A stretch of 49,671 bases of DNA from Actinoplanes cyaneus (GTDB taxonomy: Bacteria > Actinomycetota > Actinomycetes > Mycobacteriales > Micromonosporaceae), in assembly GCF_016862095.1 (NCBI RefSeq), contig NZ_BOMH01000060.1, positions 1-49,671 of the forward strand, in the 5' to 3' direction. Each line of letters opens with the position of its first letter. Position 1 is the stretch's first letter. Below, one piece after another: positions 8,294 to 15,475 of this stretch. The position numbers were made by a program, and so were the translations under genes. The notes beneath the pieces were generated by a model. That model was not told where the DNA came from. It saw only the letters and a list, made by a program, of their open reading frames with translations, and did not search any database.

Positions 8294-9922
8294 TCAGACG
8301 CGGAACTGGGACACGATGGTCCGCAGCTCGGCGGACATCCGGGCCAGCTGTTGAGCGGACTGCTGGGTCCGGCTCACCGTGGCGGTGGTGGTCTGCGCGG
8401 CCGCGGCGACACTGGCGATGTTGTCGCTGATGCTGCTGCTGCCCTGCGACGCCTCGGTGATCGACCGGGTCATCTCGGCGGTGGTCGCGGTCTGCTCCTC
8501 CACCGCTGAGGCGATGGTCATCTGGTGGTCGTTGATCTGCGAGATGATCGTGGAGATCTCGGTGATGGCGGCCACCGCGTTGGTCGTGTCGGCCTGGATG
8601 GCCTCGACCCGGCGGGAGATGTCCTCGGTGGCTTTCGCGGTCTCCTGGGCCAGTTCCTTCACCTCACCCGCGACGACGGCGAAGCCTTTGCCGGTCTCAC
8701 CGGCGCGGGCCGCCTCGATGGTGGCGTTGAGCGCCAGCAGGTTCGTCTGCTCGGCGATGGAGGTGATCACCTTGACCACGTTGCCGATCTCCGCGGAGGA
8801 GTCACCCAGCTTGGCGACGGTGTGCTGAGCGGTGGCAGCCGCGGTGACCGCCTGCGCGGCCACACCGGCGGCATTGCTGGCCGACTGGGAGATCTCCAGG
8901 ATCGCCGAACCCATCTCGTCGGCGCCCGCGGCGACGGTCCGCACGCTGTGCGAGACGTCCTCGGAGGCGGTGGCCAGCAGCCGGGTCTGATTCGAGGTGT
9001 CGTGCGCGGTGCCGGCGATCTCCTCGGCCGAGGCGGACAGCTCCTGCGAGGACTCGGCCAGTACCCGCGACGAGTCGGCGAGTGCGCTCACGGTCGTCCG
9101 GATCGACTCGGTGGCCCGGTTGACGGCCTGCGCCATCTGACCGACCTCGTCGGTGCCGGTGGCCTGGGCGGCGTGGGTGAGGTCACCGCCGGCGACAGCG
9201 TCGAGCACGGTACGTACGCCGGTGAGCCGCCTGGACACGCTACGGCCGATGACCAGAGCCAGGCCGAGCGCGAGCAGCACCCCGGCGCCGACCAGCACCA
9301 TGATCAGCCGCTGGGCGTTGCCGGCCTGCTCGTGTGCCTCGGCTCCGGCCTCCGCGGCCCGTGACCGCTCCAGCGTCATGAGTTGTTCGACAGCGGTGTT
9401 CATGGTCGTCTCGGCCTGTCCCCACAGGGCGTACTGATCGGCGAGCGTCGTGGGCAGCTCGACGCCGGCCGGTGCCGGGTCGCCGAACAGCAGCAGGTTG
9501 ACGAGCGCCTTGTACTGCGCCCACGCCGCCCCGAAGGCCTTGACCTGGGTCTTCCACATCGCCGCGGCGTCGGGGACGGCAACATACCGGGTGCCCGCGT
9601 CGTCCACCGCCTGCTGCGCTTGTTTGGCCTGCTTCTCGTAGTCCGCCTTGTCGGTGGCGTTCTGTGCGCCCTGGTACAGGAAGAGGCCGCGATACATGTC
9701 GGCCATGCCGTCCTGGAGCGTGACCAGCGCGTCGAGCCGGCTGATGTTGCCGTTCTGCAATCGCTGGACGTGGTCGTCCAGCGACTCCATCCGGGACCAC
9801 GCGACACCGGCCGTGACCACGGCGACGATCGCGACGACGGCCACCGCTGTCACGATCTTCGTCCCGACCCGCAGGTTGTTCAGCTTGCGCCACGGTGCCC
9901 GTGGCGTACCGAGCTCGTTCAT
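8294..9922 (-). CDS. Methyl-accepting chemotaxis protein
   Basis: A 542-residue transmembrane chemoreceptor. Layout: short cytosolic N-terminus, TM1 at about 20-40, an extracytoplasmic four-helix-bundle-type sensor (about 45-195), TM2 (about 203-222), HAMP (about 223-275, with GGDLTH and DEVGQM) and the MCP signalling domain. The hairpin tip sequence SIAEQTNLLALNATIEAARAG is intact, followed by KGFAVVAGEVKELAQ. This tip binds CheA/CheW, so the cell must have a chemotaxis pathway elsewhere; none of its other genes is in this window. There is no C-terminal CheR-tethering pentapeptide. It is a stand-alone gene, convergent with the peptidase cassette. Confidence 0.93.
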   Translation of the reverse strand: MNELGTPRAPWRKLNNLRVGTKIVTAVAVVAIVAVVTAGVAWSRMESLDDHVQRLQNGNISRLDALVTLQDGMADMYRGLFLYQGAQNATDKADYEKQAKQAQQAVDDAGTRYVAVPDAAAMWKTQVKAFGAAWAQYKALVNLLLFGDPAPAGVELPTTLADQYALWGQAETTMNTAVEQLMTLERSRAAEAGAEAHEQAGNAQRLIMVLVGAGVLLALGLALVIGRSVSRRLTGVRTVLDAVAGGDLTHAAQATGTDEVGQMAQAVNRATESIRTTVSALADSSRVLAESSQELSASAEEIAGTAHDTSNQTRLLATASEDVSHSVRTVAAGADEMGSAILEISQSASNAAGVAAQAVTAAATAQHTVAKLGDSSAEIGNVVKVITSIAEQTNLLALNATIEAARAGETGKGFAVVAGEVKELAQETAKATEDISRRVEAIQADTTNAVAAITEISTIISQINDHQMTIASAVEEQTATTAEMTRSITEASQGSSSISDNIASVAAAAQTTTATVSRTQQSAQQLARMSAELRTIVSQFRV

Positions 9923-10094
9923 CAGGCTCCTCAGCTAAGGGTCACCGCGTCAAACGCAGAGCACGTCCTCCCGTTCGGCTGCGTCCGGCTCCCGCTGAGG
10001 AACAACGCTCGGACAGGTACGAAACCGCCGTTTCGGTGCCGCAGGACACGAACGCAGGAGCCGGGCCACCGGCGCCCGCTTGTCTCGGACGGGG

Positions 10095-11198
10095 TCATCC
10101 GGGATTCCGGTCGAAGCGGGCGGCGAATCGTGCGGTGAACAGGTCGGCGCCTTTGCGCTGGTGCACTGTCTCGACGGTGGCCGCGGCGGGGCCGTCGGCG
10201 GTGGGGAGCTGGCCGACGCCCCCGTGGACCCCCAGGGGCAGCAGGATCCGCCGGTCGGAGGTCGGGGCATGGATGGCTCCGGGCATTTCGCCGGCGAGTT
10301 GCGCTCGGATGTTGTCGGCCACGATGACGGCGTGTTCCATGGCGTAGGAGGCCATTTTCGGATCGGGGAGGTCCGCGACGTCGCCGATGGCGTAGACATG
10401 GTCGTAGCCCCGGACGTTCAGGTGGTCCGTCACCGGGATCATGCCGTGGCCGGTCAGCGGGGTGAGGCGTCCGTCCGCAAGATAGCCGGTATTGATCTGG
10501 AGGCCGAACGCGCGGAACCAGATGTCGGCGGCGATCTGCTCACCGCTGTCGGTCGTGACCGCGAAACGGGCGATCCTGCCGGCGGGGACCGGCGGCGGCG
10601 CGGTCAGGCTGGTACCGAGCCGCAGCTCGATGCCGCGTTCCGTCAGCTGGCCGTGCAGGCTGTCGCGTACCTCGGGAAGAAATCCGAGAAGCAGCTCGGC
10701 GGTCCGGTCCACGATGATCACGCCCTTGTCCGGCCAGACGTCCTTGATCTCGCCGGCCAGTTCCAGGCCGACGGGGCCCGCGCCGAGGATCAGCACCCGG
10801 GTGGCGCCGGACAGCTCCTTGTGCGTCTCGCGGAGGTCGTCCAGCTGCTCGGCTATCGCCGTTGCGCCCGGGCGAGGTTTGGCCGGGTACGAGTAATCGG
10901 AGCCGGTGGCCAGAACCAGGTGGTCGGCTCGGACCCGCTCACCGGAGGCGAGGGTCACGCCCTGGGGATCCACCGACACCGCCCGATCGCGGATGACCAG
11001 CCCCCGCTCGAGCAGGGTCCCGTACGGGAAGAACGCGTTGGGTGCCCACGCGGGGCGAGTCAGTGCCCGCAGCGACGCGGCCGCGTTGACGAAGCCTTCC
11101 CGCGGGTCGATGAGGATGACGTTCGCGTCGGCGTCGAGTTCCTTGGCCACCAGGGTGCCGCCGTAGCCTCCGCCGATGATCACGACTGTTCGTTCCAT
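10095..11198 (-). CDS. NAD(P)/FAD-dependent oxidoreductase (FSP1/AMID, NDH-2-like)
   Basis: A 367-residue flavoprotein of the two-dinucleotide-binding-domain family. The N-terminal FAD-binding loop is VVIIGGGYGGTLVAKEL; a second Rossmann motif, RVLILGAGPVGLELAGEIKD, binds NAD(P)H; the ATG motif (LVLATGSDYSYP) and the C-terminal FAD motif (HVYAIGDVADLPD) are present. This fits quinone or disulfide-independent reductases of the FSP1/AIFM2 and NDH-2 type. There is no redox-active CxxC and no obvious C-terminal membrane helix. It diverges from a MarR gene. Its own promoter (TTGACG, 16-base spacer, TACAGT on the minus strand) lies inside the double operator at 11215-11257, and AGGAGG precedes the start, so it is very probably repressed by that MarR protein. 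Confidence 0.88.
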   Translation of the reverse strand: MERTVVIIGGGYGGTLVAKELDADANVILIDPREGFVNAAASLRALTRPAWAPNAFFPYGTLLERGLVIRDRAVSVDPQGVTLASGERVRADHLVLATGSDYSYPAKPRPGATAIAEQLDDLRETHKELSGATRVLILGAGPVGLELAGEIKDVWPDKGVIIVDRTAELLLGFLPEVRDSLHGQLTERGIELRLGTSLTAPPPVPAGRIARFAVTTDSGEQIAADIWFRAFGLQINTGYLADGRLTPLTGHGMIPVTDHLNVRGYDHVYAIGDVADLPDPKMASYAMEHAVIVADNIRAQLAGEMPGAIHAPTSDRRILLPLGVHGGVGQLPTADGPAAATVETVHQRKGADLFTARFAARFDRNPG

Positions 11199-11214
11199 GT
11201 CCCGGTCCTCCTAG

Positions 11215-11257
11215 AGTTGACGCGACAACTGTAGCCGCCCCAGTTGTCGCGTCAACT
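11215..11257. promoter_or_regulatory. Paired MarR operators over divergent promoters
   Basis: Two 16-base sites, AGTTGACGCGACAACT (11215-11230) and AGTTGTCGCGTCAACT (11242-11257), are exact reverse complements of each other, and each is itself a near-palindrome (AGTTG-N6-CAACT). They are separated by 11 bases, giving 27 bp between centres. On the minus strand they cover the -35 (TTGACG) and -10 (TACAGT) of the flavoprotein gene. On the plus strand the second site abuts a possible TACGAT -10 (11269-11274) for the MarR gene. Typical of an autoregulated MarR switch. Confidence 0.85.
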
Positions 11258-11281
11258 CCTTGTGCCGGTACGATCTCCGCC

Positions 11282-11764
11282 ATGGCTGACCGGCGCGCTC
11301 TCACTCCGGAGCAGTGGGAGCTGTGGCACTCCTGGATGCAGGCCCACCGCCTGCTCCAGCGCGAACTGGACCGCGATCTGCAACGCGACCACGGCATCTC
11401 CAAGGCCGAGTTCAGCGTGCTGGTGACCTTGCACGAGGCCCGTGGGGGAGCGATGCGGGTCGGTGAGCTGGCGGAGTCACTCGGCTGGGAGAAGAGCCGC
11501 GTCGCACATCAGCTGACCCGGATGGAGAACCGTGAGCTGGTGGACCGGACCGACCACGAGTCCAACGGCCGCCGCGTCAGCATCAGGCTGACCGCCAAGG
11601 GCCGGAGCGCGGCCGAGAATGCCATCGTGAGCCACGGAGCCAACATCCGTCGCCACTTCTTCGACGCGCTGACCTCCGACCAGGCCGCGGCCATCCACGC
11701 GTGGAGCCGCCAGACGATCGACCGCGATCAAGCTACCGGGCCGGAGCCGGCGAACGACGGGTGA
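11282..11764 (+). CDS. MarR family transcriptional regulator
   Basis: A 160-residue winged-helix regulator. The fold is read as a helical dimerisation N-terminus (about 10-40), recognition region LAESLGWEKSRVAHQLTRMENRELVDR (about 60-88), wing SNGRRVSIRLTAKGRS (about 96-112) and C-terminal dimerisation helices. MarR proteins usually repress a divergent target and release DNA on binding a small phenolic or oxidised ligand. It starts 24 bases after the downstream operator, so autoregulation is likely. The neighbouring target is the flavoprotein at 10095-11198. No conserved cysteine indicating an OhrR-type peroxide sensor is visible in the protein, so a ligand-binding mode is more likely. Confidence 0.92.
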   Translation: MADRRALTPEQWELWHSWMQAHRLLQRELDRDLQRDHGISKAEFSVLVTLHEARGGAMRVGELAESLGWEKSRVAHQLTRMENRELVDRTDHESNGRRVSIRLTAKGRSAAENAIVSHGANIRRHFFDALTSDQAAAIHAWSRQTIDRDQATGPEPANDG

Positions 11765-11841
11765 CCCATGACCGCGGAGAACGACGGTTCGACGCGGCTT
11801 CCCACGAATCGACGGCCAGAAATCCGACCACAGGAGCCCGA

Positions 11842-12489
11842 GTGACCATCCGCGTCCTGCTCGCCGACGACCACGAGTTCTTCCGCGCCGGTTTCCGCAG
11901 TGCGATGGACACCCAACCGGATCTGGAATGCGTCGCGGACGTGGGCGACGGCCGGGCCGCGGTGGCCGCGATCGAGCGGTTGCGCCCGGACGTCGCCGTG
12001 CTCGACATCCGGATGCCGAGGATGGACGGGCTGGCCGCGGCCGAGGCCGTTCTGTCGGGGGACACCGGGGTGAAGGTCCTGCTGCTCACCACGTTCGACG
12101 ACGACAGCTACATCTACCGGGCGCTGCACGTCGGCGCCAGCGGCTTCTGCCTGAAGAGCATGCCCACCGAGGAACTGCTCGGCGCGATCCGGGTGGCCGC
12201 GCGCGGTGACGCCCTCATCGATCCGTCAGTGACCCGCAGGCTTGTCACCCGGCTCGCCGCCGGGATGGCCCCGGCGCCCGCGCCGGCGCAGGCGCTCGCC
12301 CGGCTGACGACGCGGGAACGGGAGATCCTGCTCGAAGTGGCTCGCGGCCATTCCAACGCGGAGATCGCCGCGCGCCTCTACGTGGGCGAGCAGACCGTCA
12401 AGACCCACGTGTCGCACGTCCTGACCAAGCTCGGCCTGCGGGACCGGGTGCAGGCGGTCATCTACGCGTACGAGAACGCCCTGCTGTAG
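11842..12489 (+). CDS. NarL/LuxR-type response regulator
   Basis: A 215-residue two-component response regulator. The receiver domain has acidic pair D9/D10, phosphoacceptor D55 in VAVLDIRMPRMDG, and the conserved T/K region (LLLTTFDDD, then LKSMP). The DNA-binding LuxR helix-turn-helix occupies about 148-212 (LTTREREILLEVARGHSNAEIAARL, then TVKTHVSHVLTKLGLRDRVQ). The GTG start is preceded by CAGGAG; the open frame extends 47 codons upstream into non-coding-like sequence. The likely partner kinase is encoded on the opposite strand, tail to tail, 34 bases away. Its probable target is the divergent peptidase/MMPL promoter at 15236-15475. Confidence 0.92.
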   Translation: MTIRVLLADDHEFFRAGFRSAMDTQPDLECVADVGDGRAAVAAIERLRPDVAVLDIRMPRMDGLAAAEAVLSGDTGVKVLLLTTFDDDSYIYRALHVGASGFCLKSMPTEELLGAIRVAARGDALIDPSVTRRLVTRLAAGMAPAPAPAQALARLTTREREILLEVARGHSNAEIAARLYVGEQTVKTHVSHVLTKLGLRDRVQAVIYAYENALL

Positions 12490-12523
12490 AAGGCGTGGCA
12501 GCCGTGGGCCCGGGCCGCGCCGG

Positions 12524-13714
12524 TCACCCCGATTCCTCGAGCGGCAGGACAAGGCTGGTCCGCCACGTGGCCGGCCGGTCCGGGGCGGGGCCCGAGGTGA
12601 CCGACCCACCGAACAGCGAGACCCGGTGGCGCATGCCGTCGAGCCCACGGCCGGTTCCCCGGCCGGGGACGCCCGCGATGCGATTCGCGGACGAGACCCG
12701 CAGCTCGGTCGCGGTCTGGGTCACCACGAGGTCGAGGTCGCCGTCGCCGTAGCGCAGCGCGTTGGTCAGAATCTCCTGGATGATGCGATAGGTCGCCAGG
12801 TTGAGCGAGTCCGGCAGGCGGTCCGGCTGCAGGTCCTCCCGCCGGAGCTCGACGTTCAGGCCCGCCCGGCGAGTGCCCTGCACCAGCTCGTCGAGAGCAT
12901 TCAGACCCGGTTGGCGTACGCCGTCGGAGTCGTTGCCGTGCAACAGGTCGAGCATGCGCCGCAGGTCCGACATGGCGGCCCGCCCGGACACCTCGATCTG
13001 CTCCAGGAATCCCCGGGTCCGATCCGTCCCGGACGGCCCGAGTGACAGGCGTGCCGCGGCCGCGATGACCCCGACCGCACTGACGTGATGCGAGATGGTG
13101 TCGTGCAGATCCCGGGCGATCGCCACCCGTTCGGCCTCCACCGCCGCGGACATCGCCTCGGCCGTCTCCCGGCGCTCGTCGTCTGCCTTGCGCCGGATCT
13201 CGGCGATGTATCCGCTGCGCCCGGTGGTGTAGCGGCCCAGCAGGAACGGGATGAGCGTGTTGGTGAGGGTGAGCAGGATGTTGTCGGCGGCGGCCTGATA
13301 GCCCTGCACCACCTGGGTCACCGTCATCCCGGCGATCAGCGCGCCCAGCGCGACCCAGGTGCCCCGTCCCTTGATCCAGGCGCCGGCCCGGTAGCCCGCC
13401 ACCACCAGGCCGGTGGCGTTGCCGATGCCGTTCTCCCGCTCCCCGGTGACGACCAGCAGGACGACCGCCACGCCGACCCGGACCACCGCGTGGGCGACGG
13501 CGACCGGCCCGGCGGTGCGCGCCGGCAGGGCAAGCGCCAGATCGACGGCGAGAATCACCAGCCCGGCCAGCCAGATGGCCGGGTGGCCGGGATGGTCCAC
13601 CGTCGCGTGCAGCAGGAACGGCGCCCCGTCGCCGATGACGCAGCCCAGCGCGATCAGCAGCGACTGCCGGCGTAGCGTCCGGTTCTCGTCGCGCGGGACG
13701 CGATCTTCACCCAT
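12524..13714 (-). CDS. DesK-like sensor histidine kinase
   Basis: A 396-residue membrane kinase. The N-terminal ~155 residues form about five to six hydrophobic helices without a large external loop, so it probably senses a membrane or envelope signal. The HisKA_3 dimerisation domain holds the phosphoacceptor His in AIARDLHDTISHHVSAVG (near residue 205). The HATPase has an N-box IIQEILTNALRYG and a G-box region GRGTGRGLDGMRHRV. The ATG chosen (13714) has GGGAG nine bases upstream; a GTG two codons earlier is too close to it. It is transcribed just 15 bases after the S33 peptidase, so the two form an operon. It phosphorylates, most likely, the convergent NarL-type regulator. Confidence 0.9.
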   Translation of the reverse strand: MGEDRVPRDENRTLRRQSLLIALGCVIGDGAPFLLHATVDHPGHPAIWLAGLVILAVDLALALPARTAGPVAVAHAVVRVGVAVVLLVVTGERENGIGNATGLVVAGYRAGAWIKGRGTWVALGALIAGMTVTQVVQGYQAAADNILLTLTNTLIPFLLGRYTTGRSGYIAEIRRKADDERRETAEAMSAAVEAERVAIARDLHDTISHHVSAVGVIAAAARLSLGPSGTDRTRGFLEQIEVSGRAAMSDLRRMLDLLHGNDSDGVRQPGLNALDELVQGTRRAGLNVELRREDLQPDRLPDSLNLATYRIIQEILTNALRYGDGDLDLVVTQTATELRVSSANRIAGVPGRGTGRGLDGMRHRVSLFGGSVTSGPAPDRPATWRTSLVLPLEESG

Positions 13715-13729
13715 CCGCACAGTCTCCCG

Positions 13730-15235
13730 TCAGGCGCGCGGGTCGCGGATGAACTCGACCATCGCGGCCGCTCCGGCCGGAGTCGAGGCGGGCGTGTGCC
13801 CGGCGCCGGCGACCTCGACGAAGCGCGCCCGGGGGAACTGGGCGGCCGCGGCCTTGCCGGAGGCGATCGGCGTGTTGGCGTCCAGGTCGCCGTTGAGCAC
13901 CAGCACCGGCACGTCTGGCATCGTCGCGCCGGGCCCGAAGGGTGGCCGGGCGCTCGGGTCGCCGGGCCAGTTCAGGCACGCACCGGCGTCGAAGTCGGCT
14001 CGGGACGTCCAGGCCTCGGCCGAGAACGGCGTGAAGTCCGCGTCGTTCTCCTTCGCCAGAGCCGAGTCGTAGTCCCGGATGCGCGCGGGAACGGTATCGG
14101 CGTAATCGAAGTCCCGCAGGTAGTCATGGCAGCTGGTCGCCCACTGCTGCGCGTCGGAGAGGGCTGCCGGACCGTACGAATAGGTGTCCGCCGCCGCGAG
14201 AAGGCTGCCACGTACGAGGTCGCGTACCGGCCCCCGGTCGCCCTTGCGTGCCGCGGCCACGGCGGCGGCGAGCTCGAGCTGAGCCCGGGTGTCGGGGCGG
14301 CTCGAGAACAGCCGCCCGGCAACCGAGGTCATCTGCCACTCGTCCAGGACGACCCGGTGTCTCGTACCGCGATAGGTGATGTCGAGGTTCTCCGGGTGTT
14401 CCCGCAGCCGCCGCAACAGGGTGCCGAGGTCGGTCAGCACCTGTTCGCCCGAGCACCGGCCGGTACGCCGGCACACCAGACCCATGGCCCGGCGGAACGC
14501 GGCGGCCCCGACCACGCCGGTGGTGTCCACGTTGACGGCGTACGCCCCGGAGAGCGTGACGGAGCGCACGTGCCGCGGGTAGCGCTGGGCGTAGGCCGGC
14601 ATGAGGTAGGTGCCGTAGGAGACACCGAGCAGGTCGAGGCGGTCCAGGCTCAGCGTCGCCCGGACCGCGTCGATGTCGTCGGCCACCGCGGTGGTGGCGT
14701 ACTCGTCCATCCGGTCGCCGAGCTGCCTGCCGCATTCCCCGATGAGCTCGCGCTGGCGCCGCAGCGGGACGAAGACACGGGTCGGCCCGTTCAGGGCGGG
14801 ACAGCTCAGCGGCGTGGACCGGCCGACCCCGCGCGGGTCGATCAGCAGCAGGTCCCGGCGGTCGAGCAGCGGGCCGAGCGCTTCGGCGAACGCCCCGCCC
14901 GACACGTCGATGGCCGACGTGCCCGGACCGCCCGGGTTGGGGACCACCGTGCCGAGCCCCGGCCTGGTGGTGTCGGTGTGCGGGACGAGCGCGAAGGCGA
15001 TGTCGATCGTGCCGGCCGCGGGACGGCCGCGATGGCGCGGCACGGTGATCTGCCCGCATCGCGCAGTCGGCAGGCTGGGCAACTGCGGGCATTCGACCAG
15101 GGCCGCGAGGGTGTCGGCGGTGACGGTCGGTCCGGGCTCGGCGCCCGCGGAGCCGACGGGAGTGCCGGCACAACCGGCCGCGACCGCGGCCACCGCGGCC
15201 AGCGCCGCTACGAGTCGAGCTTTCGACATGATCAT
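13730..15235 (-). CDS. Secreted S33-family alpha/beta hydrolase lipoprotein (tripeptidyl aminopeptidase-like)
   Basis: A 501-residue exported hydrolase. The N-terminus is a lipoprotein signal with AAGC (Cys22). The alpha/beta-hydrolase core starts with an oxyanion region (NPGGPGTSAID), then LLIDPRGVGRSTPLSCP, and the nucleophile elbow GVSYGTYL (Ser near residue 205). The C-terminal TAP-like segment has PVLVLNGDLDANTP with the acid Asp and GAGHTPAS with the catalytic His. The family cleaves short peptides from N-termini or acts on esters. It is the first gene of a minus-strand operon with the DesK-like kinase and diverges from an MMPL transporter, sharing a 240-bp control region rich in dyad symmetry. 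Confidence 0.88.
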   Translation of the reverse strand: MIMSKARLVAALAAVAAVAAGCAGTPVGSAGAEPGPTVTADTLAALVECPQLPSLPTARCGQITVPRHRGRPAAGTIDIAFALVPHTDTTRPGLGTVVPNPGGPGTSAIDVSGGAFAEALGPLLDRRDLLLIDPRGVGRSTPLSCPALNGPTRVFVPLRRQRELIGECGRQLGDRMDEYATTAVADDIDAVRATLSLDRLDLLGVSYGTYLMPAYAQRYPRHVRSVTLSGAYAVNVDTTGVVGAAAFRRAMGLVCRRTGRCSGEQVLTDLGTLLRRLREHPENLDITYRGTRHRVVLDEWQMTSVAGRLFSSRPDTRAQLELAAAVAAARKGDRGPVRDLVRGSLLAAADTYSYGPAALSDAQQWATSCHDYLRDFDYADTVPARIRDYDSALAKENDADFTPFSAEAWTSRADFDAGACLNWPGDPSARPPFGPGATMPDVPVLVLNGDLDANTPIASGKAAAAQFPRARFVEVAGAGHTPASTPAGAAAMVEFIRDPRA

Positions 15236-15282
15236 TTCACCGACGATAGGAAGTTGCGGGCGCCGGATCGTCAGTCATCAGC

Positions 15283-15312
15283 GGGAGACGGATCTCCCTC
15301 TACCGGGGGAGA
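15283..15312. promoter_or_regulatory. Dyad-symmetric control region between peptidase and MMPL genes
   Basis: The segment holds GGGAGACGGATCTCCC (15283-15298), a perfect GGGAGA/TCTCCC dyad with 4-base centre, followed eight bases later by a third copy, GGGAGA (15307-15312), that can pair with the same TCTCCC. It lies about 50 bases upstream of the peptidase start and 160 upstream of the transporter start. It is a candidate binding site for the neighbouring NarL-type response regulator; that assignment is inferred from position. Confidence 0.5.
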
Positions 15313-15400
15313 CCACGTCACCGGAGGTGCGACGTCCCGGCCGTGGCGGACCGGAGCGCCGGGCACCGGCTGGGCCGGCTCACCCGTACCGCACAGGGCT

Positions 15401-15420
15401 TCTCCCTCGGGAGAGGGAGA
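15401..15420. promoter_or_regulatory. Hairpin in MMPL leader
   Basis: TCTCCCTC and GAGGGAGA pair perfectly around a GGGA loop, repeating the TCTCCC/GGGAGA theme found 100 bases upstream. It lies 56 bases before the MMPL start. It may be a second regulator site or an RNA structure in the 5' leader. Confidence 0.4.
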
Positions 15421-15475
15421 CGAAAGCCAACCGGCGGGTGACGATTCCGGGCGCCGTGATCGACAGGCTGAGCCG

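Noticed and set aside
10080..11234. 384-codon plus-strand open frame opposite the flavoprotein gene.
   Set aside because: It would run through the MarR operators; the minus strand has two intact Rossmann motifs.
13796..15475. Long plus-strand open frame leading into the MMPL gene (would give a 1305-residue protein).
   Set aside because: The upstream part lies opposite the S33 peptidase and its arginine/glycine-rich translation has no domain pattern. The MMPL protein begins naturally at GTG 15476.
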